From IMG/VR virus record IMGVR_UViG_3300032288_003086, positions 60,087 through 124,086 of that record: a DNA stretch of 64,000 nt. One strand, given 5' to 3'. The notes beneath the pieces are model-generated. The model was not told where the DNA came from, ran no database searches, and was given only the letters and a program-made list of their open reading frames with translations. The first letter of the stretch is position 1. Every line of letters begins with the position of its first letter. Positions 51,594-57,258 of this stretch are shown here, piece by piece. This DNA comes from a virus. The position numbers were made by a program, and so were the translations under genes.

Positions 51594-51867
51594 GTATATG
51601 AGTTTTAAAGTTAGTCTCTGCATTAATACCAATACACTTGGTCATAGTAACCTGTGGGATTACTACAACCTTGTGTATCAGCGTGATGTGTTCATACGGG
51701 TCACTTGCCTAAAAGGCGTTTGGACACTGATGTGCAGGAACATCAATCCTGGCTCATTATTCTAATGGCAAACTACCCCTGCGAGAGTGACCTCGCTTCT
51801 CATCATCTGGCACATAATGTATGTGGCTTTCGCGGCGGACTACCCAGGTTACAAGCCTAGGACGTGT
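51594..51867 (-). other. Non-coding stretch rich in short hairpins
   Basis: No convincing gene. Short stems on the minus strand include CACATA/TATGTG, GCGAG/CTCGC, CATTA/TAATG, TGATGT/ACATCA and TAGTAA/TTACTA, and TCCTAGGCT can pair with AGCCAGGA over a longer range. GC content is higher than in flanking genes. Short open frames occur in all three phases and are mutually exclusive, so I do not call any. Confidence 0.45.
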
Positions 51868-51971
51868 GACTGAGGGAGGACTCGAACCTCCTTATTAGGA
51901 ATAGCTAACAGTGGCAGTACTACCCAGGTTATCCATACTGGCATTGGTCGTTAGAGCAATACCACTCAGTC
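51868..51971 (-). tRNA. tRNA-like sequence with oversized central region
   Basis: Acceptor GACTGAG/CTCAGTC (7 bp) and T-arm GGAGG-TTCGAGT-CCTCC are canonical and correctly placed. The part between them is 73 nt, about 25-30 nt longer than normal, with stems GGTATTG/CAATGCC, CAGTA/TACTG and TTAG/CTAA instead of a clear anticodon arm. No anticodon is called. Probably a degenerate tRNA or a tRNA-like RNA domain. Confidence 0.45.
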
Positions 51972-51980
51972 ATAAAAGCC

Positions 51981-52012
51981 TGAACAACAGACTTTACGGA
52001 GTCCATTGTTCA
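51981..52012 (-). terminator. Terminator after the gene at 52035
   Basis: Minus strand TGAACAATGGACT pairs with AGTCTGTTGTTCA (13 pairs, two G-U) around CCGTAA, followed by GGCTTTTAT. The G-U pairs favour the minus strand. Confidence 0.75.
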
Positions 52013-52034
52013 AGCTAGTTTATACTAATGCCTA

Positions 52035-52430
52035 TTAGAAGGCAGCATCGTTGTGGTCTACTACTACACGACGATTAGGAGTAATGCGAGGGCTGGCAGA
52101 TACATCAGCAGCACGACGATCACTTTCAAGCATACTACGCTTTAGTTCAAAGTCTTCTGAACCGATAGCTTTAAATACATCTACTAAGCGACCAGTCTCA
52201 GCTTCGTAGCCTCTGGACTTTACAATCTCCACATTGTTACCTTCGAAGTTGGTAGTGAAGAATAGTGGTTCACCTGTACCTTCTTCTTGACGGTAGTTGG
52301 CACCTTGAGTCATTTGAAAGTCTGCCAGTTCATCAGTTGTGAAGCTGTGCACTTTGTAGGTGTAAACACGGATACTCTTGCCAGTTGATTCTGACGTTTT
52401 GTTGTACTTGTTGATCAGTTTACCTTTCAT
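52035..52430 (-). CDS. Hypothetical protein, possibly related to the gene at 54831 (131 aa)
   Basis: Starts MKGKLINKYNKTSESTGKS; strand-rich (IRVYTYKVHSF, PLFFTTNFEGNNVEIV) with a basic C-terminus (RITPNRRVVVD). The segment 'PLFFTTNFEGNN ... TGRLVDV' resembles 'QLRWCTQFESAD ... TGNLYLR' at 54831-55205. Own leader (CAATCAAAACC) and own terminator, suggesting a well-expressed single gene. Family unknown. Confidence 0.65.
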   Translation of the reverse strand: MKGKLINKYNKTSESTGKSIRVYTYKVHSFTTDELADFQMTQGANYRQEEGTGEPLFFTTNFEGNNVEIVKSRGYEAETGRLVDVFKAIGSEDFELKRSMLESDRRAADVSASPRITPNRRVVVDHNDAAF

Positions 52431-52476
52431 GGTTTTGATTGATTTAAGTGTTAATAATATAAGAATTGTAGATATT

Positions 52477-52517
52477 AAGAAGTGAGGCCATATGTGGGGC
52501 CGAGCGGCGCGAGGCCC
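52477..52517. repeat. Dispersed hairpin repeat, copy 1 (variant core)
   Basis: Core GAGCGGCGCGAG (one base different from the other copies) with stem GGGCC/GGCCC and an outer CATATG/CATATG extension. Preceded by AAGAAGTGAGG, as in copy 2. Confidence 0.75.
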
Positions 52518-52521
52518 ATAT

Positions 52522-52558
52522 GTATATACTACCTACTTAAAGTGTAGATAGTATATAC
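52522..52558 (-). terminator. Hairpin downstream of the gene at 52566
   Basis: GTATATACTA (52522-52531) pairs perfectly with TAGTATATAC (52549-52558), with an inner CTAC/GTAG stem. No T-run; it adjoins repeat copy 1, so RNA stabilisation or processing is as likely as termination. Confidence 0.5.
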
Positions 52559-52565
52559 AAAGGTT

Positions 52566-52760
52566 TTACTCCATCTCTTCGGTGGCTGCCAATCCCAGCC
52601 ATACAAAGAACAGGTAATAGACTACAGTACACCCTATCCATAATCCTGAAGAGAATATGTCTGAGGGACTGAAGGTGAACAGTGTGCATATACACAATGT
52701 CCACACTGCGATAAAAGGGAAAAGTACGATGATTAAACGAGCTATATTCTTCTTGGTCAT
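52566..52760 (-). CDS. 64-aa membrane protein, two helices
   Basis: Two membrane helices (LIIVLFPFIAVWTLCICTLF and GLWIGCTVVYYLFFVWLGL) separated by a short polar loop. Leader CTAACTCAAACACTTATATAAA precedes the ATG. Unknown function. Confidence 0.65.
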   Translation of the reverse strand: MTKKNIARLIIVLFPFIAVWTLCICTLFTFSPSDIFSSGLWIGCTVVYYLFFVWLGLAATEEME

Positions 52761-52793
52761 TTTATATAAGTGTTTGAGTTAGAGTCAATTAAA

Positions 52794-52884
52794 ACCAGGC
52801 TCCTATCTGTTGAGGTCAAGGGTGCTACCCTTATTTCTCGAACCTTAGTGGATTTGTACCACCTGTGCAGCCTAGGAGCCTGGT
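52794..52884 (-). ncRNA. Candidate structured RNA, 12 bp closing stem
   Basis: ACCAGGCTCCTA (52794-52805) and TAGGAGCCTGGT (52873-52884) are perfectly complementary and enclose AAGGGT/ACCCTT and GTGG/CCAC hairpins. It fills the gap between two minus-strand genes and, on the minus strand, is followed by TTTTAATT, so it could also end transcription. Not a canonical tRNA. Confidence 0.5.
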
Positions 52885-52893
52885 ATACTGTAA

Positions 52894-53316
52894 TTACTCA
52901 GACATTGCGTACTGAGTGGAGGCGTCACCATCCCAATAGTCAGCCTCGGAGACGACTTTGAGATAGGTGACTTTACGAGCAGTTTGAATCTGCTCATCAG
53001 TGAGACCACGCTTCAACATATCCTCGCAGATAGTGAAGGTAGTGTGACTAATGTGTTCCATACCATCATACTCATGAATGTGATACTCACATCCATCAGG
53101 TACTTCCTCGACAGCTAGTTCAGCAAACATACCACTGGCTTTGTCAAGACCAAAGCTAATAGCCTCGTTGACAATGCGCTTGTCATCGCGCATATTCCAA
53201 TAAGTACTGTCCAGTCCATGACTTGTGAACATATCAGGGTGGACAGATTCCAGGTGCTTTAAGAATTCTTTAGAGAATCCAAAGCCACCAAAACGTTGAT
53301 TGATTAATACCTTCAT
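52894..53316 (-). CDS. 140-aa hypothetical protein
   Basis: Starts MKVLINQRFGGFGFSKEFLK; has HSLDSTYWN-type and DDKRIVNEAI segments, and EYHIHEYDGMEHISHTTF. The 'INQRFGGFGFS' start occurs in a family of small phage proteins of unknown function. Leader CTTTAAACCCTCAAACGC precedes the ATG. Confidence 0.7.
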   Translation of the reverse strand: MKVLINQRFGGFGFSKEFLKHLESVHPDMFTSHGLDSTYWNMRDDKRIVNEAISFGLDKASGMFAELAVEEVPDGCEYHIHEYDGMEHISHTTFTICEDMLKRGLTDEQIQTARKVTYLKVVSEADYWDGDASTQYAMSE

Positions 53317-53342
53317 GCGTTTGAGGGTTTAAAGGGTTAGAA

Positions 53343-53645
53343 TTACAAGTTATCTGCCACTACAGCAGAGTCAATTTCAGACAATGACCCCGCTATCAAG
53401 ATGGGGCAACTGGATTCAATATCCCACACATTGTACTTAATAACGCCGTTCACTTCAATGGGATCAAGGAAGTAGGCGTGGAGGTCAAGCTGCTGTTCAA
53501 TGTACTCATTGCCTTCAAAGAGATGATTATCAAACTCTTTCTTGGCGGCGGTGTAACCTTTAGTCTCACCAGAAGCAAAGGAGAATACAGCAACAATAGT
53601 AAGTGTAAAGGCTATGATAACAGCCAGGAAGATGTTGTTCTTCAT
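53343..53645 (-). CDS. 100-aa protein with N-terminal membrane helix
   Basis: MKNNIFLAVIIAFTLTIVAV forms an anchor or signal peptide; the rest is an acidic exported-type domain (QLDLHAYFLDPIEVNGVIKY). Leader CTAACTCTAAAACCCATATAC precedes the ATG. Unknown function. Confidence 0.65.
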   Translation of the reverse strand: MKNNIFLAVIIAFTLTIVAVFSFASGETKGYTAAKKEFDNHLFEGNEYIEQQLDLHAYFLDPIEVNGVIKYNVWDIESSCPILIAGSLSEIDSAVVADNL

Positions 53646-53685
53646 TGTATATGGGTTTTAGAGTTAGTCTAATAAAAATCCCTCT

Positions 53686-53816
53686 GCACTCAGTTGTAAT
53701 ACAATTCAAGGATGATGCACTTTTTGCACCTCTTTAAACCTAACCAACCCAGTAAACCTGGTTCATACTAATACGTCTATCAGCACATATTGGATTTTTT
53801 GTATTACAACTGGTGC
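53686..53816 (-). ncRNA. Candidate structured RNA, about 18 bp closing stem
   Basis: CAGTTGTAATACAA (53691-53704) pairs perfectly with TTGTATTACAACTG (53799-53812), extended by GCAC/GTGC across one bulged base. Inside are CCAG/CTGG and GTGCA-type hairpins. It occupies the whole gap between genes ending at 53824 and starting at 53645, and is followed on the minus strand by ATTTTTATT. Confidence 0.55.
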
Positions 53817-53823
53817 ATTGGGA

Positions 53824-54093
53824 TTAGTGCATAATGTGATAAGCATCCTGCAATCTCTTTTCAAGACTGCCCAGGTAAATACCCTCATCACTATACACTG
53901 GAAGCCTGAGAACATCAGCATTCAACTTAGTACCACCAAAATGCTCCATGTTGATCATATCAATAAGATAATGACCTACATAGAAGGCAATAGTCCAAGA
54001 ATACCCATTGTCCCTTTCAATTACTCGTAACAAAGGATCCTCTGTTGTTGTAAGTGTAGGAGCCCACCATCCTGTGTGAATGAAATCTTTCAT
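53824..54093 (-). CDS. 89-aa hypothetical protein
   Basis: Starts MKDFIHTGWWAPTLTTTEDP; contains NGYSWTIAFYVGHYLIDMIN and ends RLQDAYHIMH. The leader CTAACTCTAAATCATATACGCC is a variant of the recurring one. Unknown function. Confidence 0.6.
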   Translation of the reverse strand: MKDFIHTGWWAPTLTTTEDPLLRVIERDNGYSWTIAFYVGHYLIDMINMEHFGGTKLNADVLRLPVYSDEGIYLGSLEKRLQDAYHIMH

Positions 54094-54159
54094 TGGCGTA
54101 TATGATTTAGAGTTAGTTATCTAATGCCGCACTTTTTTTACTGAAAAGGGTAAATAGTG

Positions 54160-54211
54160 AAGTGAGATTGGAGGGGAATAGGTGTTGTACTCCCCTCACA
54201 ATCAATCACTT
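54160..54211 (-). terminator. Long imperfect hairpin upstream of the gene at 54093
   Basis: AAGTGA-GATTG-GAGGGGA (54160-54177) pairs with TCCCCTC-CAATC-TCACTT (54191-54211) with two small bulges. It ends whatever transcript covers 54217-54830; no T-run. Confidence 0.5.
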
Positions 54212-54216
54212 ACAGA

Positions 54217-54420
54217 CTAAAATGCTCCACATTCTCATGCTTCATAGCTAGTCTTTTGCTGTTGTAGCCATAAGTGGCCCAGTGTTAGCATAGTTCACAC
54301 TGTTAAGTCGATTACATGGTGCACTCCTTTGTAGTAATCCACACTGAATTGTGTGAACAACGCACACTGGCGAGTTTGCATTCCAGGGTGGTAGAGATTT
54401 CAGCTATTCAAGTTTAACAA
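54217..54420 (-). other. Gap with nested inverted repeats and split protein-like frames
   Basis: CCAGTGT (54279-54285) pairs with ACACTGG (54364-54370), and inside it GTTCACAC (54293-54300) with GTGTGAAC (54351-54358). On the minus strand a 28-codon frame runs from the ATG at 54381 (MQTRQCALFTQF...) to a TGA at 54295, and a second protein-like stretch in another phase ends at the TAA near 54215 (...NSKRLAMKHENVEHFSL). Joining them would need two -1 shifts. It is either a decayed small gene, sequence error, or a structured RNA. Confidence 0.4.
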
Positions 54421-54435
54421 CAGTGAATAGGTATA

Positions 54436-54480
54436 TTGTAAGAAGTGAGGAACAATGCAAGGGCGAGCGGAGCGAGCCCT
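54436..54480. repeat. Dispersed hairpin repeat, copy 2
   Basis: Core GAGCGGAGCGAG (54465-54476) in stem GGGC/GCCC, outer ACAAT/ATTGT, preceded by AAGAAGTGAGG as in copy 1. Confidence 0.8.
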
Positions 54481-54499
54481 ATTGTGTACAGGTGTAGTT

Positions 54500-54535
54500 A
54501 CTGTGTATGTAAGCACGAGCGGAGCGAGTGCTATT
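54500..54535. repeat. Dispersed hairpin repeat, copy 3
   Basis: Core GAGCGGAGCGAG (54517-54528) in stem AGCAC/GTGCT. The arm sequence differs from copies 2, 4 and 5 but stays complementary. Confidence 0.8.
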
Positions 54536-54561
54536 TGTGCGATAACTTGAGTGTATAGAAA

Positions 54562-54716
54562 ATAGTTTACGATGACTACCCATTTGTTTATATCCAAGCT
54601 TATACAGTACTCGCACCAAGGTTTCAGAGGGTTTCTCTAGATTGGTGTAGCCTGTAAGCATTGAATGGCAAAGAGGAATACTACAGGTTAATTACTCCTG
54701 TGTCATCGTAAACTAT
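54562..54716 (-). ncRNA. Candidate structured RNA, 15 bp closing stem, branched
   Basis: ATAGTTTACGATGAC (54562-54576) is perfectly complementary to 54702-54716. Nested inside one arm are CCATT/AATGG, GCTTA-CAG/CTG-TAAGC, CACCAA/TTGGTG and AGAG/CTCT, and a second arm is ACAGG/CCTGT. Five nested helices in 155 bases is far more than expected by chance. A 60-codon minus frame (54479-54661, MLTGYTNLEKPSETL...) overlaps it and cannot be excluded as a real mini-gene. Confidence 0.55.
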
Positions 54717-54721
54717 ATAAA

Positions 54722-54756
54722 ACCACCCGCTTTCTCTAAGCTTCTGTGCGGGTGGT
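54722..54756 (-). terminator. Terminator-like hairpin
   Basis: ACCACCCGC (54722-54730) pairs with GCGGGTGGT (54748-54756); on the minus strand TTTTATATAG follows. It precedes the structured element at 54562-54716. Confidence 0.65.
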
Positions 54757-54788
54757 ATGAGAGAGTCCTTGTAGCTCAGGACATAAAA

Positions 54789-54815
54789 GCGAGGAGCCCG
54801 CTATGGACTCCCCGC
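54789..54815 (-). terminator. Terminator after the gene at 54831
   Basis: Minus strand GCGGGGAG-loop-CTCCTCGC (one G-U pair) followed by TTTTATG, 15 bases after the stop. The G-U pair favours the minus strand. Confidence 0.75.
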
Positions 54816-54830
54816 TGTAAAGACTGCTGA

Positions 54831-55205
54831 TTAAAGCTCAGCATCTTCTGCACTCACCACGGGCTTGCGCACAGTGGTGGTGTTGGAGGTAGCTTTGCGT
54901 GCAGCGACTGCAGCTTGGCGTTGCTCCAAGGTCAGAACTGCTTGAGTCCTGAGGTAGAGGTTCCCAGTCTTGGGATTGATTGCACCCTCTATGTGCAATG
55001 TGTCCGCAGATTCGAACTGCGTACACCAGCGCAATTGGTCAGCCTCCTCGTCAAACTGGACGGTGGTATAACCTTTTGCGCCGTCCCTGCTAAGCTTCTC
55101 AGTGAAATACTGAAGAGTTAGAGGGTTGGCACTGATTTCGCTCAGTGAAGCGCCGTACCAGTTAGCGCCTGCGCTAGTGGTACGGATGTACATTGCTGTA
55201 ATCAT
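54831..55205 (-). CDS. GC-rich hypothetical protein (124 aa)
   Basis: Starts MITAMYIRTTSAGANWYG; strand-rich middle (RWCTQFESADTLHIEGAI, TGNLYLRTQAVLT) and an Ala/Thr-rich C-terminal tail ending EDAEL. The coding sequence is clearly GC-richer than the rest of the phage. Distant resemblance to the protein at 52035 suggests paralogy or a shared fold. Own terminator; repeat copy 4 lies just upstream. Confidence 0.65.
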   Translation of the reverse strand: MITAMYIRTTSAGANWYGASLSEISANPLTLQYFTEKLSRDGAKGYTTVQFDEEADQLRWCTQFESADTLHIEGAINPKTGNLYLRTQAVLTLEQRQAAVAARKATSNTTTVRKPVVSAEDAEL

Positions 55206-55209
55206 CGTA

Positions 55210-55258
55210 AATGGCTATTAGTGAGTGATATGCTGAGACCGAGCGGAGCGAGGTCTAT
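55210..55258. repeat. Dispersed hairpin repeat, copy 4
   Basis: Core GAGCGGAGCGAG (55241-55252) in stem AGACC/GGTCT, preceded by AGTGAG and ATGC as in other copies. Confidence 0.8.
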
Positions 55259-55268
55259 ACAGTAAAAT

Positions 55269-55303
55269 CCGCGTAGTTGGTACTATACTTCGCAACTACG
55301 CGG
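55269..55303 (-). other. Perfect 11 bp hairpin
   Basis: CCGCGTAGTTG (55269-55279) pairs with CAACTACGCGG (55293-55303) around 13 bases. It lies in the second half of a possibly frame-split mini-gene (55255-55433). Confidence 0.6.
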
Positions 55304-55304
55304 C

Positions 55305-55410
55305 GGTCACCGATGGTGCATGCTAGGCTTTCTCGCCATAGACTGCCTCCCTATAAGCCTTATAAGCTTCATAGAGAGATGTAGCATACACTACTACACC
55401 ATCGATGACC
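55305..55410 (-). ncRNA. Candidate structured RNA, 14-pair closing stem
   Basis: GGTCACCGATGGTG (55305-55318) faces CACCATCGATGACC (55397-55410): 13 Watson-Crick pairs plus one that is G-U only on the minus strand. Inside are ATGCTA/TAGCAT and CTAT/ATAG helices. A 36-codon frame overlaps it, so it may be a structured mRNA rather than a separate RNA. Confidence 0.45.
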
Positions 55411-55433
55411 CAAGTTCTGAGCTTGGATTCCAT
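55323..55433 (-). CDS. 36-aa mini-ORF, possibly frame-split
   Basis: ATG at 55433, MESKLRTWVIDGV then VVYATSLYEAYKAYREAVYG, ending EKA at a TAG. The composition is protein-like. A second protein-like stretch in the -1 phase (IGDRRVVAKYSTNYADFTV) continues to a TAG at 55255, directly before repeat copy 4. One missing A in the AAA of GAGAAAGCC would join them into about 60 residues. Real small gene, decayed gene or programmed frameshift cannot be told apart here. Confidence 0.4.
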   Translation of the reverse strand: MESKLRTWVIDGVVVYATSLYEAYKAYREAVYGEKA

Positions 55434-55447
55434 CGTAGCTGGCTCAC

Positions 55448-55490
55448 AGTGAGGATGCTATGCACAGGCGAGCGGAGCGAGCCATGTGAT
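55448..55490. repeat. Dispersed hairpin repeat, copy 5
   Basis: Core GAGCGGAGCGAG (55470-55481) in stem GGC/GCC with outer CACA/TGTG, preceded by AGTGAGG and ATGC. Confidence 0.8.
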
Positions 55491-55521
55491 GTCTCTCTCT
55501 CCTTGAAAGAATTCTTTTTAA

Positions 55522-55700
55522 GTTGTTGCTAGATTTCGCGAGGCCTCTGTAAACTATGGGGGGTACCCCTCTGACTCCGCGAGGCCTGGGGGGTTGTTGC
55601 TAGGACCCCCACATCTCCTCTAATGTAGAGCATTTTACTATGGCGTTTTAGATAATTGATAATGAAAAGATTATCTAAATTCTAGCAACATATATGTGGG
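55522..55700 (-). other. Repeat-rich gap with candidate pseudoknot
   Basis: GTTGTTGCTAG occurs at 55522 and 55593, CGCGAGGCCT at 55537 and 55578, and GGGGTACCCC is a palindrome at 55560. GTTGCTAG (55596-55603) pairs with CTAGCAAC (55682-55689) while CCCACAT (55608-55614) pairs with ATGTGGG (55694-55700), interleaved as in an H-type pseudoknot around a 10 bp hairpin TTTAGATAAT/ATTATCTAAA. No gene is visible. Confidence 0.5.
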
Positions 55701-55730
55701 AGTGGTGAGGTGGATGATATAAGTGGTTGA

Positions 55731-56840
55731 TTATATGACCACTCCATCTTGGATTTGGAAGGGGGATACTGTAAAGGATTTCTTGTCTTCATGGAGTTGT
55801 ACTGTTGCTCCACCTTGTGTCCATTGGTTGAGTACGCCAGTGTATCTTGGTTTTAGGTAGCATAGGGATCCTACTGCCCAGGCTGTGTGTACTTCATCTG
55901 CCAGGTTTCTACTGGAGTCTGTCTGGTTTTTATGCCAGTGGCCGAACATGATATTGACTCCCACGCGCATTCTGACTTGTCTTGCAATGTTGACTGTTCC
56001 AGATCTGAGTCCTAGTTCATGTCCATGGGCTATCCAAAGTTGTCCAAATTTTGCCACTTTTTGTTCAGGTACGTGTATGATATCTAGATCTTGTAGTTGC
56101 ATCAGGGTGGGCATATCCATACCATATAGGTTGGCTAGTTCTTCGCAGCGGCTGATGATGTAGGATTCTAGTCTTTTCTCGTGGTTACCATCTTTCCAGT
56201 AGATGGGTATTTTGGGGAACATTTTTCTCAGTGATTTTAGGAAGGAGCGTCCCACGTCGATTTCATCTTTGAGGTATCTGCCATTGGGTGCGCTTTCAAA
56301 CCTGGATACATTTTCCATGTCCATGATATCTCCATTGAGGTAGATGCCATTTACATTGCGGCGTTTGAACTCGGCGAAGCATGCTTGTACTGCGAACTTG
56401 TCATGGTATGGGAGATGGATGTCGTTGCATATGCCTAGGTTGGTTACACCTTGTATGATATAGGGTTCATTGATTTCGCTCCAGCTGTTGGGAAAGTCTA
56501 TAGTTTCAGCTAGGGGATCTTCAAAGTCAGGGCCTTCAGTGACATCTGGTTCTAGGATATAGGTCTTTTGAGCAAATGATTGAGCAGCGATGTCCATGTT
56601 TTGTACAATGGACTGTGCGATTTCATTTAGATTATCTTCTACAAAGTCTTCTATTTTTCCTGCGCGCGAGTGTACTACGTATTTCTCAACGGTGTATACG
56701 CTGTGTTTGATATCAGGGTTTGTTTTGAGGAAAAGCTGGGCGGTCTTGAATGCTGGTATATTGCGGGTTACTCCTGCCCCATCATTTTTCTTTACGAATT
56801 CATGTATGAGATCTTTGAGTTTTCTGTTCCTTCTTACCAT
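55731..56840 (-). CDS. Calcineurin-like metallophosphoesterase (369 aa)
   Basis: Metal ligands appear in order: NDIHLPYH (D140, H142), NGDIMD (D171), GNHEKR (N219, H220), AHGH (H272) and FGHWHKN (H301, H303). The first 130 residues are a separate domain with a helix-turn-helix-like start (NIPAFKTAQLFLKTNPD, HSVYTVEKYV). Such enzymes cleave phosphodiesters of nucleotides or nucleic acids; the substrate is unknown. It forms a two-gene minus operon with the metallopeptidase, divergent from the packaging genes. Confidence 0.85.
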   Translation of the reverse strand: MVRRNRKLKDLIHEFVKKNDGAGVTRNIPAFKTAQLFLKTNPDIKHSVYTVEKYVVHSRAGKIEDFVEDNLNEIAQSIVQNMDIAAQSFAQKTYILEPDVTEGPDFEDPLAETIDFPNSWSEINEPYIIQGVTNLGICNDIHLPYHDKFAVQACFAEFKRRNVNGIYLNGDIMDMENVSRFESAPNGRYLKDEIDVGRSFLKSLRKMFPKIPIYWKDGNHEKRLESYIISRCEELANLYGMDMPTLMQLQDLDIIHVPEQKVAKFGQLWIAHGHELGLRSGTVNIARQVRMRVGVNIMFGHWHKNQTDSSRNLADEVHTAWAVGSLCYLKPRYTGVLNQWTQGGATVQLHEDKKSFTVSPFQIQDGVVI

Positions 56841-56843
56841 GGT

Positions 56844-57152
56844 CTATAGGATTGCGCTAAAGCGTTTGATTATGTTTCTTACTTGGCGTGGGCTTAGCTT
56901 GTTTATAAGGTAGGTCTCATGCCATAGTACCTGTTCTTCAGTCATCTCAGGATGGAGGAAGTGCAGTGCCTCATGAAGTAGGGTGCTGATGAGTTCATCC
57001 CTGTAATCCAGTTCAATACGCTCTATATCAGTGTGGCAATAGCCTCTGGCTGAGCGTAGTTTCTTGACATGGAATATATGAGGCTTCTCCCTAAACAACT
57101 TGTACAGCTTACGTACAAATCGATCCTTGTTTATGAGTGGTGTCTGAGGCAT
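56844..57152 (-). CDS. Small HExxH zinc metallopeptidase-like protein (102 aa)
   Basis: LLHEALHFLHPEM supplies the HExxH zinc-binding motif with a possible third His, in a short SprT-like or phage 'putative metallopeptidase' context. The protein is basic overall. Stop is TAG, 3 bases before the phosphoesterase start. The promoter-like TATCTATATTTA lies upstream. Substrate unknown. Confidence 0.75.
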   Translation of the reverse strand: MPQTPLINKDRFVRKLYKLFREKPHIFHVKKLRSARGYCHTDIERIELDYRDELISTLLHEALHFLHPEMTEEQVLWHETYLINKLSPRQVRNIIKRFSAIL

Positions 57153-57258
57153 GGGTACAATTAAATATAGATATTTCCAAGGTAATTATCAACAGGTTAG
57201 GAAAAAAACCTTGAGTACATAAATCTCTAAAGTTTAAATTTGTGATTATATTTGCCCA
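57153..57258. promoter_or_regulatory. Divergent promoter region of the packaging operon
   Basis: Plus strand: AAAGTTTAAATTT, then GTGAT, then TATATTTG (57247-57254) four bases before ATG, matching the Bacteroidota -7 box TAnnTTTG and the sequence before the DnaB-like gene. Minus strand: ATCTATATTTAATTG before the start at 57152. The leader of the plus transcript would be very short or absent. Confidence 0.6.

Noticed and set aside
51780-51830. Hammerhead ribozyme
   Set aside because: A GATGATGAG...GCGAG stretch on the minus strand resembles the core, but the CUGAUGA and GAAA boxes and the three stems do not fit.
51800-51972. Open frames overlapping the tRNA-like sequence (for example MPVWITWVVLPLLAIPNKE)
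   Set aside because: Protein-like stretches appear in all three minus phases over the same bases and exclude one another; coding signal is not reliable here.
52794-52884. tRNA gene
   Set aside because: The long terminal stem and a GGTTCGA heptamer suggest it, but the heptamer is in the middle and no T-arm lies next to the acceptor.
51594-55730. CRISPR array
   Set aside because: The repeats are dispersed at irregular distances with hairpin arms that differ between copies, and no cas genes are near.
51594-55730. Retron or diversity-generating retroelement
   Set aside because: Structured RNA segments invite the idea, but no reverse transcriptase is encoded in the window and no template/variable repeat pair is seen.
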